A DNA stretch of 64,000 nucleotides from G963662655 sp963666875 (GTDB taxonomy: Bacteria > Cloacimonadota > Cloacimonadia > Cloacimonadales > JAIOQZ01), in the NCBI GenBank assembly GCA_963666875.2, contig CAXXPU010000012.1:62001-126000 (forward strand), read 5' to 3'. A model generated the notes under the pieces. It did no database searches. It was not told where the DNA came from and saw nothing but the letters and a program-made list of their open reading frames with translations. Shown one piece after another: positions 1 through 7,229 of this stretch. The position numbers were made by a program, and so were the translations under genes. The number at the start of each line of letters is the position of its first letter. The first letter of the stretch is position 1.

Positions 1-98
1 ACCGGGTGATCTACTTTATCGTCGATGTGATTCTGGGCGCGATATCGTTCATTATTCACACAGGCCTTCAAAAGAAGAAAATCTCGAAAGTATCCTGA
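1..98 (+). CDS. C-terminal end of a membrane protein (partial)
   Basis: The window opens inside a reading frame (first complete codon at 3) that ends in TGA at 96-98. The 31 visible residues contain one hydrophobic stretch (YFIVDVILGAISFIIH) followed by a lysine-rich tail (QKKKISK), as expected for a last transmembrane helix with a cytoplasmic end. No family can be assigned from this fragment. Nothing recognisable follows in the roughly 130 bases before the convergent STAS gene. Confidence 0.5.
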   Translation, partial: RVIYFIVDVILGAISFIIHTGLQKKKISKVS

Positions 99-226
99 TC
101 CCAAATTTTTACTTGTCATACTATTTAGATGAATGCTCGAAATGTGGATGCTATAATACTGTAGTCACAAAGATGCTATCGGGATCTTGCATCGACGTTT
201 TCCTGGTGGAAACCAATATCAGATAT

Positions 227-559
227 TCAGCCAAGCTCCTTCATCGCGTCTTCTTGGCTATCGACGATCTCGAAGATGGTGGAGAAGCCGGCGATGTCGA
301 AGATGTCGCGAATCGTGTCGGACATGCCGAAGAGGATCATGCGGCTGTGGGTGGAGCGGACTTTCTTGGCGGCGAGCAGCAGCACGCGCAGTCCGGCGCT
401 GCTTATGTGCTCGAGTTCGCTCATGTCCATGATATAGTTACCGTCTTCTTCGATTGCCGGCAGGAGCGCTTTTTCGATCTTGAGCGCCGAAAGAGAATCG
501 AGCTTGCGAATAATCTTGAATATAACGATATTATCTTTACGATCGATGATCAGTTCCAT
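227..559 (-). CDS. STAS-domain protein (anti-sigma factor antagonist-like)
   Basis: The 110-residue protein is a single STAS domain. It has an N-terminal strand (MELIIDRKDNIVIFKI), a central strand-turn (NYIMDMSELEHISSAGLRVL) and a C-terminal helix. The segment SELEHISSAGLRVLL matches the family signature D-x-S-x-I-D-S-S-G. The serine pair before AGLR sits where SpoIIAA-like antagonists are phosphorylated. Such proteins bind anti-sigma kinases or act in partner-switching signalling. The start is supported by GGAGG about seven bases upstream on the minus strand. No kinase or phosphatase partner is visible in the window, so its target is unknown. Confidence 0.85.
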   Translation of the reverse strand: MELIIDRKDNIVIFKIIRKLDSLSALKIEKALLPAIEEDGNYIMDMSELEHISSAGLRVLLLAAKKVRSTHSRMILFGMSDTIRDIFDIAGFSTIFEIVDSQEDAMKELG

Positions 560-706
560 GAAAAACCTCCGATTGATTGCTTTTCACGATATAGAAGAAG
601 CGGCGGAATCCTGTAAATCTTTTTTTCTGTCCGTTTTGAATATCTCGAAATCATCAATGCCGGGTTGGTGTTCGAGCGGAATTTAGGAGCTGTGCGCGAT
701 AAAAGC

Positions 707-735
707 TTGACAGAAAAGAAATAAGATAATAAATA
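707..735 (+). promoter_or_regulatory. Candidate sigma70-type promoter upstream of the gene at 821
   Basis: TTGACA at 707-712 is followed after 17 bases by TAAATA at 730-735, in an AT-rich intergenic stretch about 85 bases upstream of the ATG at 821. The -10 match is imperfect. It resembles the candidates found before three secreted-protein genes in this window. Confidence 0.4.
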
Positions 736-820
736 CCTGCTTATGGTAATTTGCTGAAATCCATGCTAACTGTCAATATGCGAGTAAATTGCTATATTTC
801 ATTGAATCAGCGGGGATAAT

Positions 821-2408
821 ATGAAACGAATCAGCTTTTTTCTTCTGATGACCCTGTCGCTCTGTTTCGCGGCTCAGCCTGTTCTCGAAAACATCTACTA
901 CGGCGACTATGGCGAGGTGTGCCGAGCGGTCTTGCAGTTTAATGGCAAGCCCGAATACAAGATCGAGCAAGACAAGGATGGGAAATTCGTGCGCGTGAAT
1001 CTGGCCGGCGTTACGGCCGGTAGCCGGCTCCAAGTGAATCAGAATGCCAAAGACAGCCGTGTTCTGGATGAAATCCTTGTAGAAGGTGGAAGGGATGGGC
1101 TTACGGTAACCATCCGAACCGACGGCTACGCGCAGGTGAAAAATTCCTATCTGACGGGCGACGAGTACAAGATCGTACTGGACATCTTCAATGTGAAGAC
1201 GCCGTCCGCCGTCCACGAGCGATTGAGCTTCGCACGGTTCTACTACAAGACAGGCTTCTACAAGAAAGCCATCGAGCAGTACCAGGTGATCGAGAAAGAC
1301 GCGCCGACCATGACCGGTATCCACTACTATTGGGGTATGATCCTCGCCAGCCGGAAACAAACGAAAGACGCGATCCGGCATTTTCAGATGGTGAAGGACA
1401 CCGCTTCGGAATACGCACAGGCGCAGGATGAAATCAAGAAGCTGGGCGGGAAGGGTGCGGAGAAACCACAAGCCGTGAAAACTGAAGTTGTGAAACAACA
1501 GACAGCGACACCACCGAAAATGCCGGTCATGAACGACAATATCGATTCACTGCTGGTTCGGGCGGCGCACAGCACCGACAAGGATCCCGACCGTCTGATG
1601 ATCGCCGGTATGGCGTATAAATTCCTGGCGGACAACGTCACCCATAATCAGAACGACTACATGACCGCGATCTCGCTCCTGAACAGAATCCCCGCGAAAT
1701 CGCCCTACAGCTTCGATAAATACAAGGCTCTGGCGGAACTTTACGCTGCGGTGGGAGATGCCGAGAATGCCAAGCTCTTTGCCGGTCTCGCCACCGAAAC
1801 AGGTATCCCTGCCGACTCCGTTTCCACGGGTGGCTTCTTGCAGATCGAACTGAAACTGTGGATCGCGCTGCTTCTGATGCTGATTTCCGGCGTGATCGTG
1901 TTTTTCCTGTTGATGATCTACTATCGCAACCGTAAATCCGCGTCCGATGACGATTTCACCAAGGAAGATTTCGAATATCACGAAGAGCTGATCAAGGGAA
2001 GAACTGGAAACGGAAGAAGAGGATGTGCTACCCGAAGAAGAACCGGTGCAGGAAGAAGAATTCGTAAACGATTTTCTGCCGGAACCGGAAGAAGAAGAGA
2101 TAAACGATAGAGAATCCGAAGCAAGACTGTATTTCGGAGACGATAAAAAGACGTCAACCCCGGACGATATCTTACGGGAAGAAACATTGCTCACGGACGA
2201 AGAAGAGCGGGAATTGATGGAGGAAGAAGATATCCCGGAAAGTACCGCCGCGGGAATGAACGGCTCCGAACCGCGTATCGGCGACGAGGAATACATGCAG
2301 AAGATGATCCTCAAACTGTCGCAGAATGGATGGGATGCCGACGCCATCGCCAAGGAGCTGAAAATCTCGGTGCGCGAAGTCGAATTCGTCCTCAAGACCA
2401 ACGAATAA
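821..2408 (+). CDS. AMIN/TPR membrane protein with cytoplasmic acidic and HTH-like tail, frameshifted
   Basis: The frame from ATG 821 encodes a signal peptide (residues 1-18), an AMIN-like beta domain (about 22-125), TPR-like helices (about 130-205), a further helical region and a transmembrane helix (about 345-367). It then runs into an artificial arginine-rich tail and stops at 2110. The +1-shifted frame continues from about 1998 to TAA 2408 with a very acidic region and a C-terminal motif (WDADAIAKELKISVREVEFVL) resembling a small HTH found in DUF6115-type proteins. Removing one G from the GGG at 1996-1998 joins the two frames (IKEELETEEE) into a protein of about 528 residues. The next gene looks FliK-like, so a motility or envelope role is possible. 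It could be a sequencing error, a real mutation or programmed frameshifting. Confidence 0.75.
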
Positions 2409-2417
2409 ACGGCTGAG

Positions 2418-3386
2418 ATGATCCGTCGTGTCTCATCCTCCAGGGCGACGACCCTCACCCGCACCAGCGTCGCCCGGCTGCGTTCCATCCTGCATGTGGG
2501 CGATATTCTACCCGCGAAGATTGTCGATGGACTGGGCGAGGGCCGCTACATCGTCGAGATCAAGGGGCAGCAGGTACTCGCCGAATCGCAACTGAATCTC
2601 GACAACAAACGCCACTACATCCAGGTTCAGGCACTCGACCCCAAGATCAACCTCCGGCTGGTCTCACTGGGCAGCGGCGGAACCACGGATCAGCTCATCG
2701 AATCCGCCACCCGCTGGGGAATCCCGCTGAACCTTTTCAACCAGTACGTTCTCGATCGACTCTATCGCAAGAATCCCGGCAGGAAGCGCAATCCCTCCGG
2801 ACTGCTGGCGTTCCTCTTCGATATCGCATCCTTGCGCGAGATCGGCGACCTCGTCGATTTCGACGACTGGATCGACGTGCTCGACGAGATGGACGATACG
2901 GACACCCACGCGTTGCTCGAATTCCTCAAAAACACCCGCAATACGGGATCGACAACGACAGAATCGCAGGATTTGAAGCAGCTTTCGGAGGAGATGATCT
3001 ACCTCTTTCACCAGATACCGGAAGATGACAACGCGCTCTCGTTCGTGAACCGGTTGCTGGAGAAGAAGAACAAGCACATCTACGGCTGGGAGTTCCCCGG
3101 GCGAACCGTCATGATCGAGAAATCGATCAATCCCGAGCGGAAGTCGGTGGTCTATCAGATGAATTTCCGGTCGAAAATGCTGGACAGGATTCGCATTCGG
3201 CTGAACTGTCTGGATAGAGAAAGAATCCTTACCCTCGGATTCACGAACAGCATCGTCGCCGGAGAATTCGGAAAACGCATCCAGGAGATAACGTCCCTCC
3301 TGCCGGAACTCGCCATGATTCGCACGGAGATCCTGACGGCGCACATTCCCACCTATCTGATGGACTCGGGGAGTTTTTATCTATGA
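2418..3386 (+). CDS. FliK-like (flagellar hook-length control domain) protein, tentative
   Basis: This 322-residue protein has no signal peptide. Residues about 25-75 (LHVGDILPAKIVDGLGEGRYIVEIKGQ and following) resemble the N-terminal beta module common in FliK-related proteins. The C-terminal roughly 100 residues (RIRIRLNCLDRERILTLGF and on to the end) follow the strand-helix-strand layout of the Flg_hook domain. Coding density is high and it starts nine bases after the stop of the frameshifted gene. Its TGA overlaps the ATG of the small gene at 3383, suggesting translational coupling. No other flagellar genes are present, so the functional label is a low-confidence inference while the gene itself is secure. 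Confidence 0.6.
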   Translation: MIRRVSSSRATTLTRTSVARLRSILHVGDILPAKIVDGLGEGRYIVEIKGQQVLAESQLNLDNKRHYIQVQALDPKINLRLVSLGSGGTTDQLIESATRWGIPLNLFNQYVLDRLYRKNPGRKRNPSGLLAFLFDIASLREIGDLVDFDDWIDVLDEMDDTDTHALLEFLKNTRNTGSTTTESQDLKQLSEEMIYLFHQIPEDDNALSFVNRLLEKKNKHIYGWEFPGRTVMIEKSINPERKSVVYQMNFRSKMLDRIRIRLNCLDRERILTLGFTNSIVAGEFGKRIQEITSLLPELAMIRTEILTAHIPTYLMDSGSFYL

Positions 3387-3511
3387 AACAGCCTGAACAA
3401 GCAGCATTGATCCATGAAAAAGAAGAAATTGTGAAAATTCCACTTGCCGATTTTGCTGTTTTACTGCGTTTATGGAAATATATACGCGATCTGGATGAAG
3501 AGATATCATGA
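3383..3511 (+). CDS. 42-residue coupled small protein, unknown function
   Basis: A short frame starts at ATG 3383, overlapping the upstream stop (ATGA), and ends at TGA 3509-3511, overlapping the next ATG at 3508 (again ATGA). It encodes 42 charged, probably helical residues (ending VLLRLWKYIRDLDEEIS). The precise four-base overlaps on both sides are strong evidence that it is translated. It might be a small regulator or a linker peptide for the adjacent GAF protein. No family is recognised. Confidence 0.6.
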   Translation: MKQPEQAALIHEKEEIVKIPLADFAVLLRLWKYIRDLDEEIS

Positions 3512-4368
3512 CACAACAAAGCCACAAGGAAGATCAGGACATTCTGCTTGACCTGGTAGAACTGATTCAGCATTTCGAATACGAGCGTCGTGAAGAGATT
3601 TACGACAAGATATTCGACATGCTGAATCAGCTCATGCCACACAAGTACGCTACGATTTTTCTCCTGAATCCGGATGAGAAGAAGATCCAGCTTGTCGCGC
3701 AGCGCGGAAAGGCGATCGACCTGATCCGGCTGGTAGAATTCGAATTCGGACGCGGATTCTCAGCCTGGATCGCCAAAGAGCGCAAGACGGTCTATCTGAA
3801 CAACCTGCACAAAGAAATGCTTTACCACTCCAAGACGCTACGCTCGTTCCTCTCCATGCCGCTGCTGCTGGAAAACGATCTCGTGGGCGTCATCAACTTC
3901 GGGGACGAAGAAGCCGACGCATTCGATCCGGCGGTCTTCCCGCGACTCAAGGTGCTGACCTCGCTTCTCGCGGGATTGCTTTCGCGCAATCGTTTGATCG
4001 AGCAGCTCAAGGAGCAGAACCGAAGGATCCTGGAGATGAACCGGAAGCTCGAAGAAGCTCGCGAGAAGCTCCTGATGGCGGAACGCAAGGCGGCGATTTC
4101 GGCGACGGTCGTCAGCCTGAACCACGAGATCAACAATCCGCTTATGGTCATCACAGGCAATCTGGATCTCTTGAAACGGCAGATCAGCGACGATGGGCAG
4201 CAGCAGAGAATCGGGATTATCAATCAACAACTCGCACGAATTACCGATCTGATGAAAAAATTGCACGAGATCGAGGAACCGCTTCTGGAAGACTATCTGG
4301 AAGGTGAATCGGACAAGATGATAACCATAGGTCACGATATGAGGGAGAACAATCATGAAGATGAATAA
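3508..4368 (+). CDS. GAF-HisKA sensor protein lacking the kinase ATPase domain
   Basis: The 286-residue protein has a GAF domain (about 25-160), a coiled-coil linker (about 162-195) and a HisKA-type dimerisation helix with H-box NHEINNPL, placing the candidate phospho-histidine at H206. It ends about 80 residues later with no N, G1 or G2 boxes of a HATPase_c domain. It cannot therefore autophosphorylate as a normal histidine kinase. It may be a phosphotransfer or dimerisation partner, or a scaffold. The gene overlaps the small ORF upstream and the PilZ gene downstream, so all are probably co-translated. No frameshifted ATPase domain is present downstream, where the PilZ gene begins. Confidence 0.8.
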   Translation: MTQQSHKEDQDILLDLVELIQHFEYERREEIYDKIFDMLNQLMPHKYATIFLLNPDEKKIQLVAQRGKAIDLIRLVEFEFGRGFSAWIAKERKTVYLNNLHKEMLYHSKTLRSFLSMPLLLENDLVGVINFGDEEADAFDPAVFPRLKVLTSLLAGLLSRNRLIEQLKEQNRRILEMNRKLEEAREKLLMAERKAAISATVVSLNHEINNPLMVITGNLDLLKRQISDDGQQQRIGIINQQLARITDLMKKLHEIEEPLLEDYLEGESDKMITIGHDMRENNHEDE

Positions 4369-4753
4369 GCGTGAATATCGCCGGGTTGCGGCAAACGTAA
4401 ATATTCGATTCAGCGGCATGTTTCAGGGAAAACCGCTGGATAAACCCTCGTTCGAGTACATGGAGGGTGTCGCTCAGAATTTCGGACCGCACGGAATCTT
4501 CGTCGAAACGGATCAGCCTTTTCCCAAAGGCAGTCTGGTCGTATTGGATTTCGATCTTCTGAATGAGGACCAGGAGATGGAGAAAATTCGAGCCAGAGCG
4601 CTCGTCAAGTGGGTGCAGAAGTGGCAGAAACCGCACGGGATGGGGCTCCTGCTCGTCGAATTCGAGGGCGTTTCGCAGCGAAGCTTCGCCAGGTGGATCA
4701 CCCAACTGTACGAAAAGGAAGAAGAAGCCGGGAATTCAATCTATCACGAATAA
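4355..4753 (+). CDS. PilZ-domain protein (c-di-GMP binding)
   Basis: This 132-residue single-domain protein begins with KREYRRV, matching the RxxxR c-di-GMP-binding motif of PilZ, and has NFGPHGIFVETD in place of the (D/N)xSxxG motif. Serine is replaced by glycine but the second glycine is kept. A beta-barrel pattern (GSLVVLDFDL, ARALVKWVQK, GMGLLLVEFE) follows. PilZ proteins act as c-di-GMP receptors controlling motility, secretion or polysaccharide. It overlaps the GAF-HisKA gene by 14 bases, which suggests the pair works in one signalling path. Confidence 0.85.
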   Translation: MKMNKREYRRVAANVNIRFSGMFQGKPLDKPSFEYMEGVAQNFGPHGIFVETDQPFPKGSLVVLDFDLLNEDQEMEKIRARALVKWVQKWQKPHGMGLLLVEFEGVSQRSFARWITQLYEKEEEAGNSIYHE

Positions 4754-4770
4754 AATATACAGGAGATCGA

Positions 4771-5226
4771 ATGAGATTTTTCATTATCGCGATAATCATC
4801 GCCGTTCTGATGGCGTGTTCTGCGAACAAGACACAGAACGAAGAACCAAAAACTGGCAAGGGAGAAGAACAAACCATGGATAACGAATATATTACAACCG
4901 ATTCCGGATTGCAATACATTGTGCTTCAGGAAGGAAGCGGCACTCCGGCGCAGCCCGGCGACAATGTCGAAGTACATTACACCGGCTGGCTGATGGACGG
5001 CAAAAAGTTCGACAGCTCCGTCGATCGCGGAAAGCCTTTCGCATTCAAGCTCGGAGCCGGAAAGGTCATCAAGGGTTGGGACGAAGGCGTTGCCGGTATG
5101 AAGCCGGGCGAAAAGCGAATGCTGATCCTCAAGCCCGAACTGGCGTATGGAAAACGGGGTGCAGGCGGCATTATCCCGCCCAACGCAACCCTCAAATTCG
5201 AGGTCGAACTGATCAGGGTCAAATAA
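4771..5226 (+). CDS. FKBP-type peptidyl-prolyl isomerase lipoprotein
   Basis: The start at 4771 is chosen because AGGAG lies five bases upstream and because it gives a signal peptide ending in a lipobox-like LMAC (Cys about residue 18). After a hydrophilic linker, residues about 55-151 form one FKBP domain with hallmark segments VEVHYTGWLMDGKKFDSS, GKVIKGWDEGVAGMKPGEK and PELAYGKRG...IIPPNATLKFEVEL. It catalyses cis-trans isomerisation of X-Pro bonds in the cell envelope, probably helping the folding of exported proteins. The length of 151 aa fits a minimal membrane-anchored FKBP. It follows the PilZ gene by 17 bases. Confidence 0.92.
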   Translation: MRFFIIAIIIAVLMACSANKTQNEEPKTGKGEEQTMDNEYITTDSGLQYIVLQEGSGTPAQPGDNVEVHYTGWLMDGKKFDSSVDRGKPFAFKLGAGKVIKGWDEGVAGMKPGEKRMLILKPELAYGKRGAGGIIPPNATLKFEVELIRVK

Positions 5227-5232
5227 CAGACC

Positions 5233-5472
5233 ATGCTCAAGGCGATTCTCGGTATCCTGCTGTCACTGGCGGCAGGCGGCTCGATCGGATATTTGTACTA
5301 CCGGTTCATCGGTTGTCGTTCGGGCGGATGCCCCATCACCTCGAACGTCTGGTCAGTCGTTATCTTCGGGGCTCTCATGGGCTATCTGCTGCTGTATCCG
5401 TTGTGGCAGAAGCACATAACAAAACCATCAAAGGAGGATTCTCATGAATCCAATTCTGCAGAAACACGCTGA
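5233..5472 (+). CDS. Small two-helix membrane protein, DUF6132-like
   Basis: The 79-residue protein has two hydrophobic helices (about 3-22 and 40-58) flanking the segment RFIGCRSGGCPITSN. This matches a small-protein family I recall as DUF6132, in which the cysteine pair is typical. Its function is unknown. The cysteines could be redox or metal ligands. It starts six bases after the FKBP stop. Its last 29 bases overlap the following aminopeptidase gene and contain that gene's Shine-Dalgarno sequence (AAAGGAGG), so the two are translationally linked. Confidence 0.75.
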   Translation: MLKAILGILLSLAAGGSIGYLYYRFIGCRSGGCPITSNVWSVVIFGALMGYLLLYPLWQKHITKPSKEDSHESNSAETR

Positions 5473-6544
5473 AGTACTGTTGAAATATTCCATCGACCTG
5501 AAGAAGGGCGAATCGATATTGATTACCGGCGAAGTGGCTACGCTTCCGCTGATCCGCGAATGCTACCGCGTCGCGATGGAACTGGGCGGGTATCCTATTA
5601 CTCGAATAAGCGATCCCACCATCGGCGAATTCTCGCTCAAGCTTGCCAGCGACGATCAGCTTGAGTACATCCACCCATCCACCAAGGCCTTGTATGAGAC
5701 AATCGATGCGTTCATTACGGTCATGGGTACCTCCAATACCCGCAACATGAGCAACATCCCCGCCGAACTCATTCGTAAGTCCAGTCAGGCCAGAGCGCCG
5801 CTTACAAAGATCTATTTCGAGCGTATGCAGCAGGGAACCATGCGCTGGTGCGGTACGCTCTACCCCACCCTCGGGAACGCGCAGGAAGCCAGCATGTCGA
5901 TCACCGAATACGAGGAATTCGTCTTTAGCGCCTGCAAGCTGCTCGAAGACGACCCCATCGCACTCTGGAAGGAAGTCGATCGGCAACAGGAACGCATCTG
6001 CAAGATCATGGACACGAAAAAGACCCTGCACATCCTGTCGAAAGACACCGACCTGCGTATGCGGATCGAAGGCAGGAAGTGGGTCAATTGCAGCGGACGC
6101 GTAAACTTTCCCGACGGCGAGGTCTTTACCGGACCGATCGAAGACAGCGTGGAAGGGCACATCCGGTTCAGTTTCCCGGGTATCTACAGCGGTCGCGCGA
6201 TCGAGGATATCCAGTTGACGTTCGAGAAGGGCAAGGTTGTAGAAGCTACTGCCGCGCAGGGCGAAGATCTGCTGCTCCAGCTTCTGGACACCGATCCGGG
6301 CGCGCGCTTCGTGGGCGAGATCGCGGTCGGCACCAACTACAATATTCAGCGCTTCACCCGCAACATGCTCTTCGACGAGAAGATCGGCGGTACGGTGCAT
6401 CTGGCGGTCGGTCGTTCCATCGCGAGTTCACTCGGCAAGAACGAATCCGCCATCCACTGGGATATGCTCTGTGACATGAAAGACGGCGGCGAAATCTACG
6501 CCGACGACGAATTGATCTACAAGGACGGGAAGTTCCTGATCTGA
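5444..6544 (+). CDS. M29-family aminopeptidase (thermophilic metalloaminopeptidase type)
   Basis: The 366-residue protein matches the M29 family (AmpS/PepS/aminopeptidase T) along its length. It starts with KHAEVLLKYSIDLKKGESI, contains FPDGEVFTGPIEDSVEG and the metal-site region FVGEIAVGTN, and ends with the conserved SAIHWDMLCDM, where His and Asp bind metal. It removes N-terminal residues from peptides in the cytoplasm. The length is slightly short of the usual roughly 400-410. The start is supported by AAAGGAGG inside the upstream gene. A palindromic repeat follows the stop within ten bases and probably acts as transcription terminator. Confidence 0.9.
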   Translation: MNPILQKHAEVLLKYSIDLKKGESILITGEVATLPLIRECYRVAMELGGYPITRISDPTIGEFSLKLASDDQLEYIHPSTKALYETIDAFITVMGTSNTRNMSNIPAELIRKSSQARAPLTKIYFERMQQGTMRWCGTLYPTLGNAQEASMSITEYEEFVFSACKLLEDDPIALWKEVDRQQERICKIMDTKKTLHILSKDTDLRMRIEGRKWVNCSGRVNFPDGEVFTGPIEDSVEGHIRFSFPGIYSGRAIEDIQLTFEKGKVVEATAAQGEDLLLQLLDTDPGARFVGEIAVGTNYNIQRFTRNMLFDEKIGGTVHLAVGRSIASSLGKNESAIHWDMLCDMKDGGEIYADDELIYKDGKFLI

Positions 6545-6553
6545 AAATTGTAT

Positions 6554-6651
6554 AACCCCCCTTTGTCCCCCCTTGTCAGGGGGGTGAGAAAGTCGAAACG
6601 AAAGCATGTCCGTTTACTCACCCCCCTGACAAGGGGGGACAAAGGGGGGTT
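6554..6651. repeat. Paired palindromic dispersed repeat, type copy
   Basis: Two inverted arms of about 34 bases (6554-6589 and 6617-6651) face each other across roughly 28 bases. Each arm contains the smaller palindrome CCCCCCTTGTCAGGGGGG preceded by a CCCCCCTTTGT tract. The whole can fold into one long hairpin and ends beside TTGTCTTTTT. It lies between convergent genes (aminopeptidase and the minus-strand membrane protein), so it may also terminate transcription. Related copies lie at 22231, 23619/25002, 50219, 51703, 52241 and 60833. Confidence 0.9.
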
Positions 6652-6661
6652 GTCTTTTTAC

Positions 6662-7009
6662 TTATCGATACAAAAAATACATCACGATTCCGGCGATTAC
6701 TATCACACCGAGCGCGATAACGACAGCGAGCTTGAATTTCTTCTGTGTAGGGGTCAGGTCGCTCCATTTTGGCTGGTCTTTCCACTTTTTATGGTTTGCG
6801 ATGCCGATAATCATGTAGATCAGTCCGAGAGCCATAAGCGGGTAATTTGAGTTGGGGATTCCAACAACCATGATAGCGATGCCGATGATGAACAGGCTGC
6901 GGTAATTGGGTGCTTGTTTGACGCCTTTCATGCGCAGGACGACCATGAGGGCGAGCAGGCCGATCAATAGTGCGGCGGCGATAATGATGAGTATCCAGGA
7001 TAATTCCAT
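6662..7009 (-). CDS. Small integral membrane protein, unknown function
   Basis: The start at 7009 (MELSWIL...) is preferred over an in-frame ATG 33 bases upstream because AGGAG lies about six bases before it. The 115-residue protein has four hydrophobic segments (about 4-24, 36-52, 55-72 and 96-114) and a basic, tryptophan-containing loop (NHKKWKDQPKW). No family is recognised. It is transcribed convergently with the aminopeptidase gene, from which it is separated by the palindromic repeat. Confidence 0.7.
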   Translation of the reverse strand: MELSWILIIIAAALLIGLLALMVVLRMKGVKQAPNYRSLFIIGIAIMVVGIPNSNYPLMALGLIYMIIGIANHKKWKDQPKWSDLTPTQKKFKLAVVIALGVIVIAGIVMYFLYR

Positions 7010-7154
7010 GTTGTTCTCCTGTGTTTGATGTTCGGAAATCATAGTAGCGAAACCGGCAGGTTATTGTCAAAATAATAATGCCCGGTTTTACGGATGATCT
7101 TTCTTCGTTGAAGTGAATCATTTCAATGTCGGAGAAGGAAATAGAAGAAATTAT

Positions 7155-7183
7155 TTGACGCTCATTCGATTCTATGCAATAAT
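7155..7183 (+). promoter_or_regulatory. Candidate sigma70-type promoter for the beta-helix gene
   Basis: TTGACG at 7155-7160 and AATAAT at 7178-7183 are separated by 17 bases and lie 47 bases before the chosen ATG at 7230. Both elements differ from consensus by one base. Confidence 0.5.
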
Positions 7184-7229
7184 AGACGAAAATCAATAAT
7201 CCGAGTTATATCTGGTTGTGGAGGTTACT

